Shown in pieces: positions 37,109-45,335 of a stretch of DNA of 64,000 nt. Position numbers and translations under genes: made by a program. Origin of the DNA: Luteibacter rhizovicinus DSM 16549 (GTDB lineage: Bacteria; Pseudomonadota; Gammaproteobacteria; Xanthomonadales; Rhodanobacteraceae); the NCBI RefSeq assembly GCF_001887595.1, contig NZ_CP017480.1, positions 2,694,001 through 2,758,000 of the forward strand, read 5' to 3'. Numbering within the stretch: position 1 is the stretch's first letter; each line of letters starts with the position of its first letter. Under the pieces are notes generated by a model, which worked only from the letters and a program-made list of their open reading frames with translations, ran no database searches and was not told where the DNA came from.

Positions 37109-37304
37109 TAATAGCTGTGACTCAAGTATGAACGGCGGTTTTTAGCACGTGTTCAATTGTTTGATTTTTGCTAAACTGCCGCCGCCCGTTGAAGGGGTTT
37201 AAAGCGAGGGACGGCCGAAGTCCCCGGATTCGAAAAGAGTTTCTACGCGCGATTTCCGTCTGGGGTGGAGCGCGGACGCGAATACCAATAATGAGGAGAC
37301 ACCG

Positions 37305-38399
37305 ATGAAACGTAAGGGCTTGTTTTTGCTGATCGGCTTGGCCCTGGGCGGCGTGGGTGCCGTTCACGCGCAGGAATCCGCTGACGCGGGTAATGGCTAT
37401 GACGGCCGCTGGTACATCGCCCCGACGGTTGGCGGTTACTACAATGACACCGACCGCAACACCAATTCGCGTCAGGCCTACTACGGTCTGGGCGTTGGTA
37501 AGTTCATTTCGAGCAATGCGTCGATCGACATCTTTGCCGACCGCACCAAGCGCGACAATGATGGTTCGGGCCACTGGTCGAACAACGACTACGGTGTTGC
37601 CGCTCGCTTCTACGCTGGTGCGTGGGACGCGTGGCGTCCGTACCTGCTCGCCGGTGTGATGGGTGCTTACCACCACAATCCGTCGGACAAGGGCTGGTCG
37701 CCGGCTGCAGAGCTCGGCGTCGGCGTCTCCAAGACCCTCACCGACAGCTCGGACTTCCGCGTCGAAGCCGGCTACCGTTACGACTGGGACGACAAGACCA
37801 TTCGTAGCGAGAACGGCTACGGTGACTGGTTCCTCGGCTTCTCGATCGTCTCGCGCTTCGGCGAGCCGCCGGCAGCTCCGGCTCCGGTCGCTGCTGTCGC
37901 TCCGGCCGCTCCGGATTGCTCCACCCTCGACAGCGATGGCGATGGCGTGAACGATTGCGACGACAAGTGCCCGGCCACGCCGGCTGGCACGATCGTCGGT
38001 CCGGATGGTTGCCCGCAGAAGGTCGTCATCGACCTGCGCGGCGTCAACTTCAAGTTCGACCGTCCGAAGAAGGGCGAGACGAACATCGGCCCGACCCTGC
38101 AGGAGCCGACCAGCGAATCGCTGGGCGTCCTCGACCAGGCTGTCGACACGCTGCAGCGTTACCCGACCGTCAAGGTCACGGTTGCCGGTTACACGGATAG
38201 CGTCGGTAAGGACGCTTACAACCAGGGTCTGTCCGAGCGTCGCGCCAAGATCGTGTTCGACTACCTCACGGCTCACGGCATCGGTGCCGACCGTCTGGAA
38301 GGTCCGATCGGTCACGGCGAGAACAACCCGATCGACACGAACGACACGGCCGAAGGCCGCGCTCGCAACCGTCGTACGGAACTGCAGGTTCAGCAGTAA
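37305..38399 (+). CDS. OmpA family outer-membrane protein
   Basis: A 364-aa protein: signal peptide ([20 protein letters not shown]), an N-terminal eight-stranded barrel (about 30-190), an Ala/Pro hinge ([13 protein letters not shown]), a thrombospondin type-3 calcium-binding motif ([20 protein letters not shown]) and a C-terminal OmpA domain that binds peptidoglycan ([20 protein letters not shown], then RARNRRTEL). It anchors the outer membrane to the wall. GAGGAGA precedes the ATG. The 196-base upstream region is AT-rich at 37130-37178 and codon use resembles highly expressed genes. Confidence 0.92.
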   Translation: MKRKGLFLLIGLALGGVGAVHAQESADAGNGYDGRWYIAPTVGGYYNDTDRNTNSRQAYYGLGVGKFISSNASIDIFADRTKRDNDGSGHWSNNDYGVAARFYAGAWDAWRPYLLAGVMGAYHHNPSDKGWSPAAELGVGVSKTLTDSSDFRVEAGYRYDWDDKTIRSENGYGDWFLGFSIVSRFGEPPAAPAPVAAVAPAAPDCSTLDSDGDGVNDCDDKCPATPAGTIVGPDGCPQKVVIDLRGVNFKFDRPKKGETNIGPTLQEPTSESLGVLDQAVDTLQRYPTVKVTVAGYTDSVGKDAYNQGLSERRAKIVFDYLTAHGIGADRLEGPIGHGENNPIDTNDTAEGRARNRRTELQVQQ

Positions 38400-38427
38400 T
38401 CCGTTAAAGATCGGTAGTTCGATAAAG

Positions 38428-38457
38428 GAGCCCGGCGAAAGCCGGGCTCTTTTTTTG
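38428..38457 (+). terminator. intrinsic terminator after OmpA family gene
   Basis: Stem GAGCCCGGC / GCCGGGCTC with GAAA tetraloop and seven T. As at 4963, a dispersed repeat begins directly behind it. Confidence 0.92.
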
Positions 38458-38531
38458 TGTAGCGGTTCACTCGCATTGCGAGTGCGTGTTTTGAGCGGCT
38501 CGCGCCGCCGCTTGCGTGGGGGTGTGAGGCA

Positions 38532-38679
38532 AAGAGCCTTCGGTGTCCACCCTCGCTGCTCAGACAGGTCCTCCGCGTTCCGTACCGGAAAGGCCGCTAA
38601 CGCGGCCCGTGCACCTATTTGGCCTGCGGCCGCTCCACTTGTGCGGAACTCGCCTCGAGGGTGGACACCGAAGACTCTT
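38532..38679 (+). mobile_element. MITE-like unit with terminal inverted repeats (copy B1)
   Basis: 148 bp. The left end AAGAGCCTTCGGTGTCCACC continues CTCG and is mirrored at the right end with one mismatch. The interior is the reverse complement of copy B2 with about 90 percent identity. No transposase is encoded, so it would depend on an enzyme elsewhere. Confidence 0.65.
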
Positions 38680-38921
38680 CCCATCCCTGAGGTTCGTGTG
38701 GGTCGAGCCGACGAAGCAACGCCGCTTCGGCTACTGACTCGTCGCCATCGCCAAACGGTCGACCTTGCGCGCTGGTCGCGATCGTCCGCGCGAGACGGCG
38801 CAGCGGGAGGAAGGCGCTCACCGAGCCGGGATGGTCGTGTCAGCACGACTGCCGTAACGGCTCGCTTCGGTGGCTACACCCACTCCAACGGCTCGCCTTC
38901 CCGCTGACCGTATCGTCGTGA

Positions 38922-39064
38922 GAGACCTTGGTGTCCACCCTCGAGGCGAGTTCCGCACAAGTGGAGCGGCCGTAGGCCAGATAAGTACACGGCCGCGGTA
39001 GCGGCCTTTCCTTTACGGAACGCGGAGGACCTGTCTGAGCAGCGAGGGTGGACACCAAGGTCTC
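38922..39064 (-). mobile_element. MITE-like unit with terminal inverted repeats (copy B2)
   Basis: 143 bp with perfect 22-bp terminal inverted repeats beginning GAGACCTTGGTGTCCACC and ending with CTCG. It is inverted relative to B1. The flanking GCGAGACGC also occurs next to copy A at 5093-5102, so a longer module has been duplicated. Confidence 0.65.
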
Positions 39065-39179
39065 CCCGCGAGACGCCCAAGTGTACGCAGCGACAGCGAC
39101 GGCGACGGCGAACCCGAGCCAGCGCACAAGGCACCGCACGCACCCCGCGGAAATGCGCGAAGAACCGTCCTTACACCAG

Positions 39180-41609
39180 TCACCAGGCGTACCGGGCACG
39201 TGCATACCAATAGGCCCCGTTCGAGCCGATCGGCGATATCACGTCATACGGAAAATTGCCGGCATAGGCGATATCGGGGATCGAGCGCTGGGGGTACTGG
39301 TCGGTGATGTTCTGGCCACCGAGGGCGATCGAGAAGCGGTCGGTCGCATGCCATTCGGCCTCGGCATCGAGCTGCCAACGCGCACCGTAGGTCTGCGTCG
39401 GCACGAAGCCATCACCGAAGTCGAAGACGCGCGTCGTGCTGCCCTGACGGGTCAAACGACTCAGCAGCGACCATCGCGGGTGATCCCAGCGGGCGGTGAA
39501 TGCACCGCGCTGGCGCGGCGCGGCGTCGGTGAGCGTATTGCGTTCCTCCAGGCCGAACAGGACCGCATCGGCGCCAAGAGCGGCGAGTTCCGGCGGCGTA
39601 TCGCGGACCTTGCTGATCGACGTGCGGTTGTAGCTGTACGTCGCGGTGAGCGTGAGGTTGCCGCCGTAAGCCGGCTGGCGGTAGTTCGTCACGAGCTCCG
39701 CCCCGCGGGTGCGCGTGTCGACGGCATTGGTGAAGAAGGCCACGCTTTGCACGCCCGGCACACCGAAACGCGTGTCGATGTAACCCTCGAGTCCATCGGG
39801 AGCGATCGTTTCGGACAGCGTCACGCGATGGTCGACGTCGATGCGGTAGACATCGAGGGAGGCGTCGAAACGATCTCCGATTTTCGCGGTAAGGCCCAGG
39901 CTGATGTTGCGTGACTTTTCAGGCTTCAGGTCCTGCGCGCCGAGCCCGCGGGCGATCGGGTTGTTGACCGAGAGAATCCGCCCCTGCACGAGGCTGCCAT
40001 CGGCGCCGTAGCCCGTCGATGTCGATTCGAAGCCGACCTGGCTCAGCGAGGGCGCGCGCAGGTTGTTCGAGACGGCGCCTCGGATCGCGATGGCGTCGGT
40101 GATCGCAAAGCGGCCGCTCAGCTTGCCCGTCCAGGCGGAACCGAAGTCGTTGTAATGCTCGTAACGGCCGGCGGCATCAGCGAAGAAGCGGTCCGTGACA
40201 TCGCCAGAGAGATCGATGTACGCCGCGCCGACGTTGCGATGCAGATCGGCCGTGTCCTGTGGCGTCAGGCCGCCGCCTGCCTGCGCGCCAATGGGGGCGC
40301 CAACGACGGGTCCCACCGCATAGGAGGCAGGATCACCCGGGTAGGTGCGAAAACCCTCATGGCGGAATTCGGCGCCGGTCGCCAGGGTGAACAGCTTCGA
40401 TCCCCATTCGATCGAGCGACTCAGGTCGAGGTTGGCGGTGCCCTGTGCGTTGTCGTACTTGCCGATGTTGAACCGAGTGGGGCTGGTATCGCCGAGCGAC
40501 ACATTCACCGTATCACGCAGGTCGTAGTCGAACGTGTTGCGACCCCAGGTCAGGCTGCCATCGATGTCCCACTCACCGATACGGCTGCGCGCACCAGCGG
40601 TGAGGTTGATATCGCGGTTGTAGCCGAGCGATTCCGGGCGGTAGCCGCTCGGGTAGATCGACGGGACGTTGGCGTCGCTGTCCGGGTAGCGGAAGTAGTT
40701 GTCGCCGACGGTCCGTCGCTGCGTGTAGGTGCCGAAGGCATAGCCGCGCAGGTTGTCGCCGAAGGGTAGCTCGGCATTGAACCAGCCACTGTAGTTCTCG
40801 TTGCGCGGGTCACCCGCAGCGTAGTTGCGCTTGCCTTGCAGCGCGAGGTTGGCTGCGGAAGCGTTCTCCCACGAAGGAATCTGATCGGGGCCGGCACGGT
40901 TGGTCGGCTGGCGGTTGTTGCCTTCGATACCGCCCCTTACAAAGCCGCCGTCGCCGCCGAGTTTCGTGCCGGCCTTCGCGCTGACATAGCCGCTCTGGCC
41001 ATCCGTGATCGTGCGATCGCCGGGGCGAAAGTTCGTGTGGTAGGCGCCGTAGGTGGCATCGACTTCGCCACCCTCCGGCGCATCGTCGAGGATGATGTTC
41101 ACCACACCGGCGATGGCATCGGAGCCGTACTGCGCGCCTGCGCCGTCGCGCAGCACCTCGATGCGCTTGATCGCGCTGATGGGGATCGCGTTGAAGTCGA
41201 CGGGAGTGGTGCCGCGACCGATCTTGGTGTCGCTGTTGACCAGGGCCGAGGTATGGAATCGCTTGCCGTTGACGAGCACGAGGACCTGGTCGGGACTCAT
41301 GCCGCGCAACTGGGCCGCGCGCACGTGGTCGGATCCTCCGGAATTGGACTGGCGGGGAAAATTGAACGAGGGCAGCAGGGTGGCCAGCGCCTGACCAAGC
41401 TCGCCATTGACGGCGCCTGCCGAGCGCAGGTCCTCCGCGGTCAGCACGTCGATGGGGACCGGCGAATCGAGGACGGTGCGGTCCTTGGCGTGCGTTCCGG
41501 TGACCACGATCTGGTCGAGGTTGGTGGCGGACCGATCGGCTTCCTGGGCGGCGGCGGGGAGGGTGGCGAGGGCGATTGCGATGGCAGTGGCGAGGCGGGA
41601 CGGGTGCAT
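39180..41609 (-). CDS. TonB-dependent receptor
   Basis: An 809-aa outer-membrane receptor. Signal peptide (RLATAIAIALATLPAAAQ), plug domain (about 35-165) with LDQIVVTGTHAKDRTVLDSP and IKRIEVLRDGAGAQYGSDAI, and a 22-strand barrel ending in aromatic YARARYAW. ATG 41609 has AGGAACCTCC directly before it. No ligand can be named; the long Q/N-rich plug and the LLPSFNFPRQSNSGGSDHVR segment are typical of the Xanthomonadales receptors for sugars, peptides or cofactors. The opposite gene upstream has a met-box-like site in the shared 304-base intergenic region. Confidence 0.9.
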   Translation of the reverse strand: MHPSRLATAIAIALATLPAAAQEADRSATNLDQIVVTGTHAKDRTVLDSPVPIDVLTAEDLRSAGAVNGELGQALATLLPSFNFPRQSNSGGSDHVRAAQLRGMSPDQVLVLVNGKRFHTSALVNSDTKIGRGTTPVDFNAIPISAIKRIEVLRDGAGAQYGSDAIAGVVNIILDDAPEGGEVDATYGAYHTNFRPGDRTITDGQSGYVSAKAGTKLGGDGGFVRGGIEGNNRQPTNRAGPDQIPSWENASAANLALQGKRNYAAGDPRNENYSGWFNAELPFGDNLRGYAFGTYTQRRTVGDNYFRYPDSDANVPSIYPSGYRPESLGYNRDINLTAGARSRIGEWDIDGSLTWGRNTFDYDLRDTVNVSLGDTSPTRFNIGKYDNAQGTANLDLSRSIEWGSKLFTLATGAEFRHEGFRTYPGDPASYAVGPVVGAPIGAQAGGGLTPQDTADLHRNVGAAYIDLSGDVTDRFFADAAGRYEHYNDFGSAWTGKLSGRFAITDAIAIRGAVSNNLRAPSLSQVGFESTSTGYGADGSLVQGRILSVNNPIARGLGAQDLKPEKSRNISLGLTAKIGDRFDASLDVYRIDVDHRVTLSETIAPDGLEGYIDTRFGVPGVQSVAFFTNAVDTRTRGAELVTNYRQPAYGGNLTLTATYSYNRTSISKVRDTPPELAALGADAVLFGLEERNTLTDAAPRQRGAFTARWDHPRWSLLSRLTRQGSTTRVFDFGDGFVPTQTYGARWQLDAEAEWHATDRFSIALGGQNITDQYPQRSIPDIAYAGNFPYDVISPIGSNGAYWYARARYAW

Positions 41610-41913
41610 GGAGGTTCCTGGCGGGCACACGGGGTCGTTGCCGCCGAAGGGCGGACGACAAGAGGCGGGAAGCGGTCGGGGCGCGGCGTCAGCCGTGCGT
41701 GGCGCGGCCCGGGCGACATCGGGCATCGACCGCGAAGCGGTGTGCCAGGATCTCGAGGCGGGGCGGGCGGGGGCTCACGACAGGTGGTTCCAGTGGCCGC
41801 AGGAACGTGCGAACCTTTCACTATTTGTTGCACCGCGGTGTACGCTGTGTCAATAGGTTGGACGCCTGGACGTATGGACGTCCGTTTCTTCAGAGCTTGC
41901 GCAAGGGGTTCGC
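41610..41913. other. 304-base divergent intergenic region
   Basis: Region between the TonB receptor (minus) and the DUF3574 lipoprotein (plus). The first 200 bases are GC-rich without a clear signal. The last 90 contain TTGCAC (41828-41833), a possible -35, and a tandem octamer array (41860-41883) listed separately. No gene is supported here. Confidence 0.6.
41860..41883. promoter_or_regulatory. three tandem met-box-like octamers
   Basis: GGACGCCT, GGACGTAT and GGACGTCC follow each other without gaps. Each matches the MetJ octamer AGACGTCT at six of eight positions, and MetJ binds such contiguous arrays. The site is 30 bases before the lipoprotein start. Two related sites are at 11958 and 17434. 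Confidence 0.45.
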
Positions 41914-42378
41914 ATGAGGGTGCTTGCTGGTCTTTTTCTCGCCATGTCGCTGGTCACGGCGGGCTGCGCTACCTCGCCTCAGCATGGCGCTGCCGCTGCG
42001 ACCCGCAGCCAGGCGACGCTGAGCGGCGACGCCGTGCATCCGGATGCGACGCAGGGCTGGGTGCGTACCGAGCTGTACTTCGGCCTGGGTCTTGCCGACG
42101 GACACGACGGCGTGGATGAGGCGGCATGGCGGACGTTCCTGGACAAGGAAGTCACGCCGCGTTTCCCGAGTGGCCTGACCGTGGTCGATGCCTATGGGCA
42201 ATGGCAGGGCGTCAACCAGGCAAAGCCCGAACGCCTGCGCTCGAAGATCGTGATCCTGCTTTACGCCGACACGCCGACGCAGCGCGCATCGATCGATGCG
42301 ATCCGTAGCGCGTGGAAAGCGAAGACCGGCGACCAGTCGGTGTTGCGTGTGACCCAGCCTGCGGACGTGTCCTTCTGA
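41914..42378 (+). CDS. DUF3574 family lipoprotein
   Basis: A 154-aa protein with a lipoprotein signal (MRVLAGLFLAMSLVTAGC, lipobox VTAGC). The remainder matches DUF3574: RTELYFGLGLADGHDGVDEA, FLDKEVTPRFPSGLTVVDAYG and KIVILLYAD. Function unknown. Its stop codon overlaps the start of the following permease gene (TGATG), so they form an operon. Confidence 0.8.
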   Translation: MRVLAGLFLAMSLVTAGCATSPQHGAAAATRSQATLSGDAVHPDATQGWVRTELYFGLGLADGHDGVDEAAWRTFLDKEVTPRFPSGLTVVDAYGQWQGVNQAKPERLRSKIVILLYADTPTQRASIDAIRSAWKAKTGDQSVLRVTQPADVSF

Positions 42379-43958
42379 TGACCACAACCACTGCATCGCG
42401 TCGCCGCTTCGGCGGTGGCGACCTCAACGGCGTGCTCGGCCTCGTCGTCGACAACCTCTCCCTGCTGGCCTTTATGGCCACCGCCCTGATCGGTATCTTC
42501 GGCATGCCTGCGGATCTCGTCTTCCGCCGCATGTTCCCGGGCACGGCGCTGGGCGTCCTCCTCGGCAACCTCGCCTACACGTGGATGGCGCACCGGCTGG
42601 CCGCACGGACGGGCCGCCAGGACGTCACGGCGATGCCTCTGGGCATCGACGCACCGACCACCATCGGCATGGCCTTGCTTGTCCTTGGCCCCGCGTTCGC
42701 CGGATATCGCCAGGCGGGCATGGATCCGATCACGGCTGGGGAGGCCACCTGGCACCTCGGCATGGCCTCGCTGGTCGTCATGGGCGTGCTGAAGTTCGTC
42801 CTGTCCTTCTTTGGCGCCTGGGTGCAGCGTTCCGTGCCGCGCGCCGGGCTGCTCGGCTCGATCGCTGGCATCGCCCTGGTGCTGATGGGCTTCCTGCCGC
42901 TGGTCGAGATCCTGCGTGTGCCGGTGGTGGGCTTCGCCGGGCTGGGTGTCGTGCTCTATGCGCTGGTGGCGAAGCGTCGGCTGCCGTTCGGATTGCCGGG
43001 CGTGCTCGGGGCCTTCATCGTCGGCGTCGTCCTCTATTACGGGCTCGGCCCCTCGGGTTTCCTCGGTAGCGGGTATCACCCGCCCGGTACGTGGCAATGG
43101 CGCCTTGGCTTCCCGCTACCAACCCTGGGCTTCATCGACGGCCTGCCGGCTACCGTGCCGTACCTGCCGCTGATCCTGCCGTTCGGTCTGCTGATGGTGG
43201 TGGGCGGCATCAACGTCACCGAGAGTGCGCGCGCCGCGGGTGACGACTATCCGACCCGCGACATCCTGCTGGTGGAAGCCCTGGCCACCCTGATCGCCGG
43301 CTTGTGCGGCGGCGTCGCGCAGACGACGCCATATATCGGGCAGCCGGCGTACAAGGCCATGGGGGCACGGACGGGCTACACGCTGGTGACGGGCCTCGTC
43401 ATCGGTCTGGGCGGCGTCCTGGGTTACCTGGCGAACCTGGTCGAGTTGCTGCCGGTGGCCGTCCTGGCACCGATCCTCGTCTTCATCTCGATCAGCATCA
43501 CCACCCAGGCCTTCGAGGCCACGCCGCTGCGCTACGCGAGCGCCGTCGTTTTCAGCTTCTTCCCGGCGATTGCGCGGATGCTCGCGATCAAGCTGGGCGA
43601 TCCGTCCATCGTCGATCCCGCGCACTTTGCCGTGCTTTACGGTGATGCCAGCCACGGCATCTCGGCGATGGCGGTGATCTTCATCCTCGGCAACGGCTTC
43701 ATCATCACCTCGATGGTGTGGGCCAGCTTCGTCGTGGCGATGATCGATGGGGACGTGCGCAAGGCTTCGGGCATCGTGGCGATCGGCGCTGTGCTCACGG
43801 CGTTCGGCATCATCCACTCGGTTGAACCGATCGGTCCGGTTTATCTGCCTTGGTTGCTCGATGCGGGTGCGCGCGGGGTGGTTTTGCAGTTCGTGGCGGC
43901 GTATGGCGCGCTGGCCGCGGTGTTGTTTCTGCTTTCGGTGGGGCCACGGCGGCGCTGA
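42378..43958 (+). CDS. NCS2-like permease (xanthine/uracil/purine family membrane protein)
   Basis: A 526-aa polytopic inner-membrane protein with about 12 hydrophobic segments. The blocks DVTAMPLGIDAPTTIGMALL, GGINVTESARAAGDDYPTRD and GGVAQTTPYIGQPAYKAMGA resemble the nucleobase transporter fold (AzgA/NCS2), where the last region forms the substrate site. The N-terminus is cytosolic and short. Transport substrate cannot be told. ATG 42378 is coupled to the lipoprotein stop; the frame is open slightly upstream. Confidence 0.75.
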   Translation: MTTTTASRRRFGGGDLNGVLGLVVDNLSLLAFMATALIGIFGMPADLVFRRMFPGTALGVLLGNLAYTWMAHRLAARTGRQDVTAMPLGIDAPTTIGMALLVLGPAFAGYRQAGMDPITAGEATWHLGMASLVVMGVLKFVLSFFGAWVQRSVPRAGLLGSIAGIALVLMGFLPLVEILRVPVVGFAGLGVVLYALVAKRRLPFGLPGVLGAFIVGVVLYYGLGPSGFLGSGYHPPGTWQWRLGFPLPTLGFIDGLPATVPYLPLILPFGLLMVVGGINVTESARAAGDDYPTRDILLVEALATLIAGLCGGVAQTTPYIGQPAYKAMGARTGYTLVTGLVIGLGGVLGYLANLVELLPVAVLAPILVFISISITTQAFEATPLRYASAVVFSFFPAIARMLAIKLGDPSIVDPAHFAVLYGDASHGISAMAVIFILGNGFIITSMVWASFVVAMIDGDVRKASGIVAIGAVLTAFGIIHSVEPIGPVYLPWLLDAGARGVVLQFVAAYGALAAVLFLLSVGPRRR

Positions 43959-43969
43959 TGCTCTGCTTT

Positions 43970-44040
43970 GTGTGTGAGCCGGCTGTATCGGCGATGGGTG
44001 GTGAGGCGACCTGGCTATCGCCGCTGAAGCGGCTCCCACA
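43970..44040. repeat. REP-like inverted pair 7
   Basis: Degenerate TGTGTGAGCCGGCTGTATCG (43970 on) and a standard inverse unit ending GGCTCCCACA at 44040, between the permease and gloA. Confidence 0.75.
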
Positions 44041-44130
44041 CAGAGCGTGGTGCGGGCCTGGAGTGCCGCTGTGCTTGAATTGCCGGCCCGCGGCAGCCAC
44101 CCTTGGGCTCTTGCCCCAAGGAAATCCCCC

Positions 44131-44661
44131 ATGTCCCTCGCCGACCTCACCTCGCTGCCCGGTGTGACCGCCACGCCGGATGCCGCGACCCACGGCTTCG
44201 TGTTCAACCACACCATGATCCGCGTGCGCGATCTCGACGTGTCGCTGGACTTCTACACGCGCGTGCTCGGGTTCACGCCGGTCTACAAGCACGTCTATGC
44301 CGAGGCGGCGTTCACTATCGTCTACCTCGTCCTGGTCGCTGACCAGAGCGTCATCCCGGACGACGATGCGGCTCGCAAGCAGTGGGCGCTCTCGCAGCCG
44401 GGCGTGCTCGAGTTGACGCACAACCATGGCACCGAGAAGGAGCCCGACTTCGCTTACCACAATGGCAACAGCGAGCCGCGCGGCTTCGGTCACCTGTGCG
44501 TGAGCGTGCCCGACGTCAATGCGGCCTGTGCCCGTTTCGAAGCACTCGGTGTCACCTTCCAGAAGCGGCTAAGCGATGGCCGCATGCGCCATATCGCGTT
44601 TATCCGTGATCCCGACCAGTACTGGATCGAGATCCTGCAGCCGACACCGCTGGCCGGCTGA
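44131..44661 (+). CDS. gloA: lactoylglutathione lyase (glyoxalase I)
   Basis: GloA (176 aa) isomerises the methylglyoxal-glutathione hemithioacetal to S-lactoylglutathione. It is the longer, Zn-type form as in Pseudomonas and yeast, with VFNHTMIRVRDLDVSLDFY (metal ligand H27), VLELTHNHGTE (Glu), GFGHLCVSVPDV (His) and YWIEILQP (Glu). AAGGA lies before ATG 44131. It is followed by a rhomboid gene after 14 bases. Confidence 0.95.
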   Translation: MSLADLTSLPGVTATPDAATHGFVFNHTMIRVRDLDVSLDFYTRVLGFTPVYKHVYAEAAFTIVYLVLVADQSVIPDDDAARKQWALSQPGVLELTHNHGTEKEPDFAYHNGNSEPRGFGHLCVSVPDVNAACARFEALGVTFQKRLSDGRMRHIAFIRDPDQYWIEILQPTPLAG

Positions 44662-44675
44662 GACAGGAAACGACG

Positions 44676-45332
44676 ATGCCGACCAAGCTGCCCCCGGTGA
44701 CGCGTTACCTGCTCATCGCCAATGTGCTCGCCTTCATCCTGCAGCTGTTGCTGCAGGATGAAACCACGTACGCACTCACGAAATGGTTCGCGCTGTGGCC
44801 TGTCGGGCATGACGTCGCGATGGAGATGGCTAACGGCGACATCGCCGGTATCGGGTTCAGGCCCTGGCAGCTGGTCACCTACGGGTTTCTGCATGGCTCG
44901 ATTCCGCATATCGTGCTGAACATGTATGCGCTGTACATGTTCGGTAGCCTCATCGAGCGGGTGATGGGCCAGCGACGCTTCATCATTTACTACTTCACCT
45001 GCCTGGTCGTCGCGGCCTTCGCCCAGCTCGCCATCGTGTATTTCTTCGAGCCGGATCGCGTCTTCCCGACGGTGGGTGCGTCGGGTGCGATCTTTGGTTT
45101 GCTCGGCGCGTTCGCGATGCTTTTCCCACGGGAGAAGCTGATGATGATCCCGATTCCGGTCGGCATCCCGGCGTGGCTGTTCGTCACGCTGTACGGTCTC
45201 GCCGAGCTGGTGTTCGGCGTGACCGGCACGTTGGCGGGCGTGGCGCATTTCGCCCACCTGGGTGGGCTGTTCGCGGGATTGATCCTGCTCTGGGCGTGGG
45301 GCGTTCGACCGCCACCACGCCGCGACTACTGA
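44676..45332 (+). CDS. rhomboid family intramembrane serine protease
   Basis: A 218-aa six-helix rhomboid. The catalytic dyad is S136 in VGASGAIFG and H194 in AHLGGLFAG; the oxyanion motif FLHGSIPHIVLNMYALYMFG (H73, H78, N82) is intact, so it should be active. It cleaves transmembrane segments of unknown substrates. It converges on rapA with three bases between the stop codons. Confidence 0.9.
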   Translation: MPTKLPPVTRYLLIANVLAFILQLLLQDETTYALTKWFALWPVGHDVAMEMANGDIAGIGFRPWQLVTYGFLHGSIPHIVLNMYALYMFGSLIERVMGQRRFIIYYFTCLVVAAFAQLAIVYFFEPDRVFPTVGASGAIFGLLGAFAMLFPREKLMMIPIPVGIPAWLFVTLYGLAELVFGVTGTLAGVAHFAHLGGLFAGLILLWAWGVRPPPRRDY

Positions 45333-45335
45333 GTC

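Larger units (their letters stand above)
38458..39179. other. gene-free block built of inverted repeats
   Basis: About 720 bases without a supportable gene. The first 80 bases repeat the sequence at 4968-5050. Two similar terminal-inverted-repeat units lie in opposite orientation (38532-38679 and 38922-39064) around 240 bases of GC-rich sequence with smaller inverted repeats. Open frames here give Arg/Pro-rich, low-quality proteins and are not annotated. Confidence 0.7.

Noticed and set aside
37130..37180. AT-rich sequence as a defined promoter of the OmpA family gene
   Set aside because: TAAACT and TTGTTT are present but their spacing does not fit a sigma-70 promoter, so no site is listed.
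38461..38907. Open frames in the repeat block giving Arg/Pro-rich proteins
   Set aside because: They cross inverted repeats and change frame between copies; no ribosome site or conserved domain.
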